From Ketobacter sp963922875 (GTDB lineage: Bacteria > Pseudomonadota > Gammaproteobacteria > Pseudomonadales > Ketobacteraceae): a DNA stretch of 64,000 nucleotides. Positions within the stretch are counted from its first letter, which is position 1; the number at the start of each line of letters is the position of its first letter. The notes under the pieces are model-generated. The model worked only from the letters and a program-made list of their open reading frames with translations. It was not told where the DNA came from and did no database searches. Of this stretch, positions 17,940 to 24,910 are shown piece after piece. Where the stretch lies: contig CAWUJH010000002.1 in assembly GCA_963922875.1 (NCBI GenBank), forward strand, positions 372,001 to 436,000, read 5' to 3'. Made by a program: the position numbers and the translations under genes.

Positions 17940-18312
17940 TATGGCTGAATGGATAAAACAGTATCCATTAGAAATCTACGAAGTTGATTGTGCCATTACG
18001 GTAATGCTGAAAATTCTTGATGGAAAGTGCAAGATGAAGGAGCAAGAAAAGATTGTTATGACGGCTTTGTATGATGAAATTAAAGTTGCCCCTAGCGAAC
18101 TGTTTTCGACTGACATCCATAAACTGATCGAATCAGTTAGACCCATGGTTGATACGGAAACGGATGAAGAGATGGATGCAGAATGGCAAGAGGCGATATA
18201 TGAAATGAGAGTGTTGGCCGAAACCAAAATTTCCCGGCCCGTCATGAAATCATTCAAGGCGGCTATTCGTCAAAAGGGTATATTTCACTGTATTGGTGAC
18301 AATCGTGATTAA
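17920..18312 (+). CDS. Unknown protein in the nif accessory operon
   Basis: A soluble protein of 130 residues with four cysteines (CNSM, VDCAI, GKCKM, FHCIG) and an acidic middle. I do not recognise the family. Candidate starts are the ATG at 17920 (GGAG very close upstream) and the ATG at 17941; a TTG at 17893 seems less likely. It overlaps the NifX-type gene by 20 bases and the GST gene by 8, so it is firmly inside the operon and probably acts in nitrogenase assembly or protection. Confidence 0.7.
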   Translation: MTVACNSMAEWIKQYPLEIYEVDCAITVMLKILDGKCKMKEQEKIVMTALYDEIKVAPSELFSTDIHKLIESVRPMVDTETDEEMDAEWQEAIYEMRVLAETKISRPVMKSFKAAIRQKGIFHCIGDNRD

Positions 18313-18958
18313 GTTTTATATGACACCAGGTTCCTGTAGTACGGGAATTCATATCTTGCTGGAAGAGGCTGACGAGTTATTTGAGGTTTATTTGGTGAAC
18401 CTTATGCAAGGGCAGCAGTATCAGTCCGATTATCTCGCCTTGAATCCGAAAGGAACCATTCCGACGTTAGTTAATTCTGCGGGCAATGTATTTACGGATT
18501 TTCTGTCCATTGCCTGGTGGCTGGGAAAGCAATACCCCAGGCAAGGATGGATTCCGCAGGAAAGTTGTGAGCAGGCTCGTATGTTGGAAGTGCTCAGCTA
18601 TGCTGTGAATACACTCCATGGACAGGGCTTTACTCGCATATTTACCCCGGAAAAGTATCAGTTCGATCAGCTTGAAACGAGCACGGTGGAGGCTCAGGGC
18701 AGGGCGCTGGTAACCGCAGGCTTTAATTGGGTCAACCGCTCACTACAGGGAGAGCACTACGTTTGTGATCAATTCAGTCTGGCAGACGTCGCCGTTTTTT
18801 ATTGTGAATTCTGGGCCAAGAAAATTGATTTGCCCCTACCACAAAGGTGTGAATCACACCTTCGCACGATGTTGCAGCGACCTAAAGTTCAAGCTGTGTT
18901 GATAGAAGAAGGCTATGGCCGCTGGTTGCAGCAGGAGTTAAGTCGTGCAGTTGCGTGA
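18305..18958 (+). CDS. Glutathione S-transferase family protein
   Basis: The 217-residue protein has an N-terminal thioredoxin-fold domain (TPGSCS with the candidate catalytic Ser, then the cis-Pro region KGTIPTLV) and an all-helical C-terminal domain, the bacterial GST layout. The start is uncertain: GTG at 18305 gives a compact N-terminus, GTG at 18296 adds three residues. GST-like genes recur in nif clusters of other proteobacteria, perhaps for redox or Fe-S protection. It overlaps both neighbours, which ties it to the NifA-driven operon. Confidence 0.85.
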   Translation: MIKFYMTPGSCSTGIHILLEEADELFEVYLVNLMQGQQYQSDYLALNPKGTIPTLVNSAGNVFTDFLSIAWWLGKQYPRQGWIPQESCEQARMLEVLSYAVNTLHGQGFTRIFTPEKYQFDQLETSTVEAQGRALVTAGFNWVNRSLQGEHYVCDQFSLADVAVFYCEFWAKKIDLPLPQRCESHLRTMLQRPKVQAVLIEEGYGRWLQQELSRAVA

Positions 18959-19451
18959 TTTGTTTAACGAAATATATTCCAGTAATAGTTCGGTGATTCC
19001 TTTTGCTATTCAGCAAATGCTAAGGGAGCCACTCAATATAGCTGAAGATTGGCAGCGTACGGAGAAACTACTGCTGGATGCACGTGAGGCCCTGCCGGAC
19101 CAAATTGAAATTATTGTGGCGCTCTACAAAATGTACGCCTACACCAATCGTTTTGAGGAAAGTCTTGCGCTGATTCAGGAAGTGTTAGATAAAACCTCAG
19201 CGAGCCTGGGATTTAGCTCCGACTGGCGTCAGCTCATAGTTAGTGATGATCAGTGGGTGCGACCGGAAGGGCCGCGTCGCTGGTTTTTATATAGCCTGAA
19301 AGCAGCCGGTTTCGTGAATTTACGCAATGGTAATATAAGCTTGGCAACTGAAGTGCTTAACAAATTGCTGGAACTGGATCCCATGGATGAAGTGGGCGGC
19401 AGTGTGGTTTATGATATGGCATCCCGATTGCTGGAAGACGCTGAATCATAG
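18945..19451 (+). CDS. TPR-like helical protein, end of the nif accessory operon
   Basis: The 168-residue protein is mainly helical with TPR-like pairs, such as EIIVALYKMYAYTNRFEESLALIQ and the region around 130-150 (GNISLATEVLNKLLELDP), suggesting a protein-interaction adaptor. It starts with GTG behind a good AGGAG seven bases upstream and overlaps the GST gene by 14 bases. A hairpin follows its stop. Function is unknown; the operon suggests a scaffold for the AAA ATPase or NifX-type protein (inference). Confidence 0.75.
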   Translation: MQLRDLFNEIYSSNSSVIPFAIQQMLREPLNIAEDWQRTEKLLLDAREALPDQIEIIVALYKMYAYTNRFEESLALIQEVLDKTSASLGFSSDWRQLIVSDDQWVRPEGPRRWFLYSLKAAGFVNLRNGNISLATEVLNKLLELDPMDEVGGSVVYDMASRLLEDAES

Positions 19452-19494
19452 CCAATGACACAACAGAATTAGACCGTTGTTGTTATGCTTGGCT
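19450..19494. terminator. Imperfect hairpin between convergent operons
   Basis: AGCCAA at 19450-19455 pairs with TTGGCT at 19489-19494, with a second inner pairing ACAACA/TGTTGT. It fills the 41-base gap between two converging operons. No T-run follows, so it is at best a weak bidirectional terminator. Confidence 0.4.
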
Positions 19495-19984
19495 ACGGAG
19501 TGATTTGAGCAATCTGAGCCAGAATATCTCCCGCTGACACCACCCCAAGAATGACACCTTTCTCGGCAACGAATACCCTGTGGATCTTGCATTGGTACAT
19601 TAAGCTGGCCACATCCTTAATAGAATCTGTGGGTGAAACGCTGATGATCTCCGGCGTCATAATGCTATTGACGGTACAATTCTCCAGGGCATGGTCAACC
19701 ATGGATTTAATATCACTGGGGAAGAGGGTCTGGCCGACAAATTCCATGTAGACATTTTCAGCAATTAAGGTGGCCTTGTCGGTATCGGGTAAGTGGTCAA
19801 ACTGAATGATATCGGCGACGGACACCACACCAACCAATTCATGATCGCTGGCGATGACAGGTGCTCCGGTTATTCGATGCTTTATAAAAAAATCTGTGAG
19901 TCGTTTAATGGACCAGCCTTCATAGACGGTTAAAACATCAGTGGTCATCAATTCGTTTGCTGTCAGTGCAAGAAATGTATTCAC
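19493..19984 (-). CDS. Tandem CBS-domain protein
   Basis: The 163-residue protein is two CBS motifs back to back (residues about 8-65: ANELMTTDVLTVYEGWS...ITGAPVIAS; and 100-160: VNSIMTPEIISVSPTDS...VLGVVSAGDIL). CBS pairs bind adenosine nucleotides and sense energy state. There is no attached catalytic domain. It lies downstream of an unknown gene with a sigma-54 promoter, so it may be co-expressed with nif functions and report ATP charge (inference). A hairpin at 20066-20099 separates the two genes and could reduce read-through. Confidence 0.88.
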   Translation of the reverse strand: MNTFLALTANELMTTDVLTVYEGWSIKRLTDFFIKHRITGAPVIASDHELVGVVSVADIIQFDHLPDTDKATLIAENVYMEFVGQTLFPSDIKSMVDHALENCTVNSIMTPEIISVSPTDSIKDVASLMYQCKIHRVFVAEKGVILGVVSAGDILAQIAQITP

Positions 19985-20065
19985 TCTGTTAAGTCTCCCG
20001 TCAGGTTATAGTTGGCTACCCCCTTAAGTTTAGTAGTTTTTTAAAAAAAGTAATGGTTTAACGGA

Positions 20066-20099
20066 AAACCCTGAGCATACGGCTGTATATCCAGGGTTT
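20066..20099 (-). terminator. Hairpin downstream of the unknown gene at 20106
   Basis: AAACCCTG (20066-20073) and CAGGGTTT (20092-20099) form an 8-base-pair stem. Read on the minus strand the stem is followed by TTTT within it and a seven-T run about 15 bases later. It could terminate or attenuate transcription before the CBS gene. Confidence 0.5.
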
Positions 20100-20105
20100 C
20101 ATAGG

Positions 20106-20666
20106 TCACACCGCGCCGTGTATCTCGCGCTTGGCGTTGGTGGCGTTGGCAGCGGCTTCTTCTAAGGTTATTTTTGGGTACTTTGGCTTATATCCCAACA
20201 TCTCTTTATACATAGTAATGAGTTTGTCAGCTGGTTTCTGGCCTTTAAAATCACCTTTTTCCAGCGCCAGTTCTTCCATGGTCTCATTCCAGGGAACACC
20301 TTGTACCAGAGGGATTAACACAATACTCAGCCCGTTCCATTCATAGACTCCGGCGGATTTTAGATTCACCACATAAAAAATTGACAGCATGTTGGGCGCG
20401 AAATCAGATCCGTATTTCTCAAGCAGTATGGGAAGTGAATTAATGTCATCAAGCCCACCCAATAGCATTTCGATTTTATCGCCAGCCAGGATAACCACTT
20501 CGCGGCAAATCAATTTGGGTGGCTTTTTATGGCCAAGATCGTCTCCCACTTCACCTTCTATAAGAACCAAATCACCACGATAACTCATTTTATCGCCGGT
20601 GCTGGTGGTTTCCAGGAAGTTGGTATAAAACAAGCTTCCATTCTCGTTATAGTCTTTTAATAACAT
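20106..20666 (-). CDS. Unknown protein with its own sigma-54 promoter
   Basis: The 186-residue soluble protein has no motif I recognise. It starts MLLKDYNENGSLFYTNFLE, contains one cysteine (LICREV) and ends in an Ala/Asn-rich helix. A near-perfect sigma-54 promoter lies 64 bases upstream and shares a NifA site with the divergent nif11 gene, making this a strong candidate for an undescribed nitrogen-fixation accessory protein. Codon use resembles its neighbours. Confidence 0.72.
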   Translation of the reverse strand: MLLKDYNENGSLFYTNFLETTSTGDKMSYRGDLVLIEGEVGDDLGHKKPPKLICREVVILAGDKIEMLLGGLDDINSLPILLEKYGSDFAPNMLSIFYVVNLKSAGVYEWNGLSIVLIPLVQGVPWNETMEELALEKGDFKGQKPADKLITMYKEMLGYKPKYPKITLEEAAANATNAKREIHGAV

Positions 20667-20728
20667 TCGGTAGTACTCCTGAATCTAATGATGTAAGAAA
20701 TATGCCAATATTTTTATTACGAAGCGCC

Positions 20729-20744
20729 AGCAATATATGTGCCC
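20729..20744 (-). promoter_or_regulatory. Sigma-54 promoter, leftward, for the 20106-20666 gene
   Basis: On the minus strand the sequence is GGGCACATATATTGCT, a GGCAC -24 box and TTGCT -12 box with exact GG-N10-GC spacing. The NifA-type site at 20850-20865 is about 110 bases upstream. Confidence 0.85.
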
Positions 20745-20849
20745 ATTAGATACTCAAGGTCGATTGTAGGGATTCCGCCAGTTTATGGGTTTTCTGGAGT
20801 GGACCGCGTTCTAATTAGCTCGTTAATTACTGTCATAAACAAGCCATTT

Positions 20850-20865
20850 TGTTGGGTTTGAAACA
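20850..20865. promoter_or_regulatory. NifA upstream activator site (TGT-N10-ACA)
   Basis: TGTTGGGTTTGAAACA matches the extended TGT-N4-T-N5-ACA consensus. It lies between the leftward promoter at 20729-20744 and the rightward one at 20938-20953, at a workable distance from both. Confidence 0.8.
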
Positions 20866-20937
20866 GTTTTTATCCTTCTATTTGGGCGTTAAAACGCCCT
20901 GAGTTCGAATTTTCAGGCTTTTTATCAGAGTTTATGG

Positions 20938-20953
20938 TGGACTGCTTTTTGCT
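20938..20953 (+). promoter_or_regulatory. Sigma-54 promoter, rightward, for nif11
   Basis: TGGACTGCTTTTTGCT has GG at 20939-20940 and GC at 20951-20952, ten bases apart, with a full TTGCT -12 box. It lies 47 bases before the nif11 ATG. It also shows that a longer reading frame beginning at 20934 is not the real gene start, because the promoter would be inside it. Confidence 0.8.
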
Positions 20954-21000
20954 AACAGACATACGTTGTAATAAACACACCAATGGAGGATTAATCATTA

Positions 21001-21218
21001 TGTCAGTAGATCAAATAAGCGCGTTTGCCAATAAGGCACGATCAGACGCCGAGTTAGGTGAGCAACTTAAATCATGTCTAAAATTAAAGGAATTATTCCA
21101 ACTAGCCCGCGAGAATGGGTTTCAGTTTGACGAGGATTCACTGTATCCACCCAATGAACCCCAGTTTACTGAAGATCAGTTGTCCGAGCGTCTGGTGAAA
21201 GCTTTGCTGCGGGTGTAA
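21001..21218 (+). CDS. Nif11 family small protein
   Basis: The 72-residue protein fits the Nif11 family (pattern aF..ka..D..L...lk.......lA.e.Gf.f), seen here as ISAFANKARSDAELGEQLK and ELFQLARENGFQFDEDSL. Nif11 proteins accompany nif genes in Azotobacter and cyanobacteria; related N-terminal domains act as leader peptides of ribosomal natural products. There is no GG-type cleavage site or Cys/Ser-rich core here, so a stand-alone nif role is more likely. The ATG at 21001 has GGAGG 11 bases upstream and a sigma-54 promoter at 20938. Confidence 0.85.
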
Positions 21219-21240
21219 GCCGTCGGCAGGCGATCCACGC

Positions 21241-21265
21241 GGGGAAAGTGTTAGTCGCTTTCCCC
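21241..21265. terminator. GC-rich hairpin at the nif11/21251 convergent junction
   Basis: GGGGAAAG (21241-21248) and CTTTCCCC (21258-21265) form a perfect 8-base-pair stem with a 9-base loop. It overlaps the last codons of the minus-strand gene. No T-run follows on either strand, so its role as a terminator is tentative. Confidence 0.45.
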
Positions 21266-21505
21266 CCAGAGATACTCGTCAATTTCTTTCATGATGAAGT
21301 CGTTTTTACTTAAGTTTTTAACCAGTTCATGGGCATCCTGTTCCGTGTATCCATTCAGGTTAAAGCTGGTTTCACCGGCAGGCAAACCATCATAAAAAAG
21401 TTTGATTTTCATTAGCCACTGGCTACGGTCATGTTCGTATGCATCTAATGACACAGCCGCTTTCAGCTTTCCTTCCAGTAGCGTGATCATGGTAAATTCT
21501 GGCAC
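21251..21505 (-). CDS. Small unknown protein downstream of hemerythrin
   Basis: The 84-residue protein starts at a GTG three bases after the hemerythrin stop, with AGGA seven bases upstream (an internal ATG at 21490 is possible). It has no cysteines and no recognised domain; the sequence suggests a mixed alpha/beta fold with an acidic C-terminus (EIDEYLWGESD). Its position makes it co-transcribed with the hemerythrin gene from the sigma-54 promoter at 21993-22008. Confidence 0.65.
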   Translation of the reverse strand: MPEFTMITLLEGKLKAAVSLDAYEHDRSQWLMKIKLFYDGLPAGETSFNLNGYTEQDAHELVKNLSKNDFIMKEIDEYLWGESD

Positions 21506-21508
21506 TGG

Positions 21509-21901
21509 TTAATCCTGTTTTGATTTAATGTGGGCAACTAATGCGCTATCCATACTGGCTACGTGGAGATCAAACCAGGCTTTTAGATTTTCGTTGCAGA
21601 AAGCCCTGGCAAACATTATTTGACCGCGATCCACCCGTTGCTTGAACTGAGTTAACTCGCCAAGTACTCGGCGATGTTCTCCCTGATGCTCATGAATGGC
21701 CGCAAACTGATACTTTTCCATTAATTGGTTTTCAAACGCAAAGTGTTGTTCTGTATGCTTCAGCAATGCCTCAAACAATGTCACAAATGCGACATTGTCT
21801 GCCTCCCGAAGTTCTTCTATTAGGGTGACGAAGCTTAGGTGGTCATTATCAATGGGTTCAAAGTTTAAGGTTTGTAACGCAAAGTCTGCGATTCCTGTCA
21901 T
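21509..21901 (-). CDS. Bacteriohemerythrin-type O2-binding protein
   Basis: The 130-residue four-helix protein has the di-iron ligand pattern of bacteriohemerythrins: His in NDHLSF, H-x3-E in HFAFE, the HEHQGEH region and H-x4-D in HVASMD. These proteins bind O2 reversibly at a non-heme di-iron site, for delivery or scavenging. The ATG at 21901 has AAGGAA six bases upstream; a GTG eight codons earlier lacks a comparable site. Under a sigma-54 promoter next to nifZ, it probably buffers oxygen around nitrogenase (inference). Confidence 0.88.
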   Translation of the reverse strand: MTGIADFALQTLNFEPIDNDHLSFVTLIEELREADNVAFVTLFEALLKHTEQHFAFENQLMEKYQFAAIHEHQGEHRRVLGELTQFKQRVDRGQIMFARAFCNENLKAWFDLHVASMDSALVAHIKSKQD

Positions 21902-21992
21902 AAATGATTCCTTGAGCATCCACAACCTGGATATTTACCCATGGATCTTTGCTTATGGGTAGGCTGCGGCAGATTATCATTGGCGATGCGAT

Positions 21993-22008
21993 TGCAGGCA
22001 TTGTGCCA
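21993..22008 (-). promoter_or_regulatory. Sigma-54 promoter, leftward, for the hemerythrin operon
   Basis: The minus strand reads TGGCACAATGCCTGCA: a perfect TGGCAC -24 box and CTGCA -12 box with GG-N10-GC spacing. It lies about 92 bases from the hemerythrin ATG. Confidence 0.78.
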
Positions 22009-22023
22009 GCTGTGAAATTTAGT

Positions 22024-22039
22024 TGGCGGGAAATTTGCA
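22024..22039 (+). promoter_or_regulatory. Sigma-54 promoter, rightward, for nifZ-sagB
   Basis: TGGCGGGAAATTTGCA matches the consensus closely, with GG at 22025-22026, GC at 22037-22038 and a TTGCA -12 box. It lies 53 bases before the nifZ-like ATG. No TGT-N10-ACA site is present between it and the leftward promoter; the nearest match is inside the hemerythrin gene at 21779-21794. Confidence 0.82.
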
Positions 22040-22092
22040 CCGGTAAACGGCAACGCAAGAATTGATCTCTGAGCTGATAAAAGGTGTAACCT

Positions 22093-22347
22093 ATGAATGT
22101 TAAGCAATTGCAAAATGGTGACGTAATCTATGCGGCAACACGAATCGTCAACGATGGCTCGGTGCCAGATGCCGCCGAAGATGAGGTATTTGCAGAAGCA
22201 GGCCAGATGGGTATGCTAATCAATACTGGGCATTTTGAAGTGGACCCATCCAAAGAGCTTTTTTTAGTAAGCTTTAAGAACGAGGCGGGCGAGCTAGGCC
22301 CACCCGTTACTTGTTTGGCCAATGAAATCAGCGCTGATCCGTTATAA
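22093..22347 (+). CDS. nifZ: NifZ-like protein, short form
   Basis: The 84-residue protein matches the NifZ domain: GDVIYAATRIVNDGSVP followed by AGQMGMLINTGHFE and LFLVSF correspond to the NifZ pattern GxxVrAxrxIxNDGTxPg...GdvGyvxdiGtF...yxVhF. NifZ assists maturation of the MoFe protein P-clusters. It is only about half the length of Azotobacter NifZ and ends soon after the core domain. AAAGG lies upstream of the ATG and a consensus sigma-54 promoter 53 bases away. Confidence 0.78.
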   Translation: MNVKQLQNGDVIYAATRIVNDGSVPDAAEDEVFAEAGQMGMLINTGHFEVDPSKELFLVSFKNEAGELGPPVTCLANEISADPL

Positions 22348-22375
22348 CAGTCACCTAACAGAAGGCTAGCCTGCT

Positions 22376-23986
22376 TTGACTCCACAGCAGTATCATCAGC
22401 AAACAAAGCATCGTTTGGACGGTTACGCAAAGGGACCAGAGACGCTGGATTGGGATGCTCAACCCAACCCATTTCGCCGCTACGAGAGTGCTCCTGTGCT
22501 AAAGCTTCCCCTAATTGCCGATGCTTTGACAACTCCATATACGTCGGTTTTCAAACGGGCTGCGGTGTTTGAGCAGCCCTTCGACGCTTGGCACCTGTCA
22601 ATTCTGTTGCAAATTTCCTTGGGACTTTCTGCGTGGAAACAATACGGCAACGCTCGCTGGGCACTGCGCTGCAATCCGTCCAGTGGCAACCTGCATCCCA
22701 CAGAAGCCTACTTGTTGGTGTCTGGGATAGCCGATATACCGGCCGGTTTGTATCATTATCGGCCGGATATGCATGGTTTAGAGGTACGCTGCCAATATCC
22801 GGCTGCTGCCGAGCCGCTACCAGGAATACTGATTGGTCTCAGTTCGATTCCTTGGCGTGAAGCCTGGAAGTATGGAGAGCGCGCATTTCGTTATTGCCAA
22901 CACGATATTGGTCATGCGATAGCGGCCATTGACTTTGCGGTATCGGCTATGGGTTGGGACACCCACTTAGTCACTGTTGGTGATAACGCATTGATAACCC
23001 ATTTACTGGGCCTCAATCGTACTGAGGAATTTTTCTGTGGCGAAGATGAAACGGAAGTAGCCGAACTTTTTCTTCATATTACTCCTCGTGATCAGCAGCA
23101 CGATATTGAGCCCTATTTAACTGAATTATCCCGCATGACAGAGCAAGGTGTATGGTACGGAACGGCGAATCGACTGGATCCGAAACATTTATATACATGG
23201 CCTCTGATTCAGCAGATAAAGGCCGCCACGGAGCCACCCTGGCATAGACTGACGGCAACACCAGCGTATATATTAGAGCACCAACAGGCAGAGGTTTTGT
23301 TACCCGACAGCCCTATTACCCTGTCGGCCTTGGCGCGGCGGCGGCGCTCTGCGCAGACATTCGATGCCAAAACTTCATTGCCTCTGAAGGTGTTTTTTCA
23401 GTGTTTGGATCATCTATTGCCACGCAAAGGTTGTGCTCCATGGGATTCCATTCCCTGGGCACCGAGGCTGCACTTGGTGGTATTTGTGCATCGGGTTGAG
23501 GGTTTGGCACCAGGGCTTTATGCCTTGCCTCGTTCTGCTCAGGGTGAAGCATTGATGCGCGCTCAGTTGCGGTCCGAATTCGTCTGGCAATCCGTTTCAG
23601 AAACTCCCTCTCATTTGCCGCTGTATTCTCTTCTCCATGCGCGCGCTGAGAAAACAATTATGAAATTGTCCTGCATGCAGGCGATTGCCAGCGATGGTGC
23701 TTTTAGTTTGGGGATGCTGGCAGAATTTGATGCCGTTATCGCGGATACACCTTGGCGCTACCCAGAATTATTTTGGGAGGCAGGTGTAATAGGGCAATGT
23801 TTGTATTTGGACGCGGAGGCTGCGGGGTTTCGCGGTACGGGTATTGGCTGTTATTTTGATGACGGTGTTCATGAATTGTTGGGGTTGCAAGACTCTACGT
23901 TGCAGAGTCTTTATCACTTTACTGTGGGCAACCCATTAGTGGATGCCCGCATTACTACGTTGCCGCCTTATGCCGAACATCGTTAA
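22376..23986 (+). CDS. SagB/ThcOx-type nitroreductase-fold protein, tandem domains
   Basis: The 536-residue protein holds two copies of the FMN-dependent nitroreductase fold of the SagB/ThcOx dehydrogenase family: residues about 60-265 (ALRCNPSSGNLHPTEAYLL, SAMGWDTHLVTVGD) and about 310-530 (RRRRSAQTFDAKTSLP, AAGFRGTGIGCYFDD). SagB relatives oxidise azolines to azoles in peptide natural products, but no YcaO cyclodehydratase is visible. The start is probably the TTG at 22376, because the conserved segment YHQQTKH follows at once and AGAAGG lies upstream. It is 28 bases downstream of nifZ in the same unit. Confidence 0.82.
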   Translation: MTPQQYHQQTKHRLDGYAKGPETLDWDAQPNPFRRYESAPVLKLPLIADALTTPYTSVFKRAAVFEQPFDAWHLSILLQISLGLSAWKQYGNARWALRCNPSSGNLHPTEAYLLVSGIADIPAGLYHYRPDMHGLEVRCQYPAAAEPLPGILIGLSSIPWREAWKYGERAFRYCQHDIGHAIAAIDFAVSAMGWDTHLVTVGDNALITHLLGLNRTEEFFCGEDETEVAELFLHITPRDQQHDIEPYLTELSRMTEQGVWYGTANRLDPKHLYTWPLIQQIKAATEPPWHRLTATPAYILEHQQAEVLLPDSPITLSALARRRRSAQTFDAKTSLPLKVFFQCLDHLLPRKGCAPWDSIPWAPRLHLVVFVHRVEGLAPGLYALPRSAQGEALMRAQLRSEFVWQSVSETPSHLPLYSLLHARAEKTIMKLSCMQAIASDGAFSLGMLAEFDAVIADTPWRYPELFWEAGVIGQCLYLDAEAAGFRGTGIGCYFDDGVHELLGLQDSTLQSLYHFTVGNPLVDARITTLPPYAEHR

Positions 23987-24003
23987 TGAGTAAAGCCTGC
24001 TTC

Positions 24004-24753
24004 CTACAGATGCAGGCCACACTCGGTTTTTTCTTTACCTTGCCAGCGTCCCGCTCGGCCTTCACCTTTTACCGTGCAGTGGGTACAGCCAATAGAGGAA
24101 TAACCTTCACTCACCAAGGGGTGAAATGGCAAATCATGTTCTGCAATATAACGGTCTCGTTGCTCTTGAGTGACATCGATCATGGGGTTGAATTTAATGA
24201 TTCCCCGGCGCTCTTCAAAGACTTCCAGTGAAGCGCGGTGCTCCGACTGCCAACCCATTAAGCTGGAAACCCACACATGATAGTTTTCTTTCATTTCTTC
24301 CAGCGGTTGAACCTTATTGACCGAGCAACACAGGTCTGGGTCTTTTTCCCATAATTGTTCTTCCAGGCTGTAAGCGTGATGATGGTGATCAGGTTTGATA
24401 TCTTCCACGCTGAGATTAAAGCGTTCAATTAAATAAGACCGATATTTAATTGTCTCTGGAAAGTGATAACCGGTATCAATAAAATGGATCACCTGGGAAG
24501 GGCGAATTTGCGAAATGATGTGGAGAAAGTAAGCAGAGGTGGCCGCAAATGAAGAGGTCACCAGTACCTTATCAGGATTGAAATCTTCGTATAACTTGCG
24601 AATACGCTGCTCAAAATCGAGGTTTTTATAGTCTGAATTTAACTGAGCGATAGCTTCCTTCGAGAGCCCCATGCTATTGTTGCCGGTGCGGCTAATCAAT
24701 TTAGTATCTTCGTGTTGAGACGCATTATCTTGCGTTTTAACGTAACTATTCAT
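24004..24753 (-). CDS. cysH: Adenylyl-sulfate (APS) reductase, [4Fe-4S] type CysH
   Basis: The 249-residue enzyme reduces activated sulfate to sulfite in assimilation. The catalytic ECGLH motif ends the protein. Two further cysteine pairs, LCCSV and CTHC, are the [4Fe-4S] ligands that distinguish APS reductases from E. coli-type PAPS reductases, so the likely substrate is APS. SSFAATSAYFLHII is the PP-loop-like region. It converges with the sagB-type gene and appears to be a single-gene unit. Confidence 0.94.
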   Translation of the reverse strand: MNSYVKTQDNASQHEDTKLISRTGNNSMGLSKEAIAQLNSDYKNLDFEQRIRKLYEDFNPDKVLVTSSFAATSAYFLHIISQIRPSQVIHFIDTGYHFPETIKYRSYLIERFNLSVEDIKPDHHHHAYSLEEQLWEKDPDLCCSVNKVQPLEEMKENYHVWVSSLMGWQSEHRASLEVFEERRGIIKFNPMIDVTQEQRDRYIAEHDLPFHPLVSEGYSSIGCTHCTVKGEGRAGRWQGKEKTECGLHL

Positions 24754-24910
24754 GAGCCAATCTCTTAGTCATAAGCCAATCTCACAGTATTAAGGCTATC
24801 TCATTGAAACTTCAGTGGCTGCCTATGATAACCGCATCGTTTAAATTTTGAAGTAATTAATAGTTTGGTGGTTATATCGGGAAAGCATAATGACCACTGA
24901 TGTAGTGCGG

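Noticed and set aside
20934..21218. Longer version of the nif11 gene beginning at 20934
   Set aside because: The extra N-terminus would include the sigma-54 promoter; the ATG at 21001 has a good RBS and starts the Nif11 pattern.
24751..24792. Direct repeat AGCCAATCTC upstream of cysH
   Set aside because: Two 10-base copies only, without a known regulator or promoter spacing; it may be chance.
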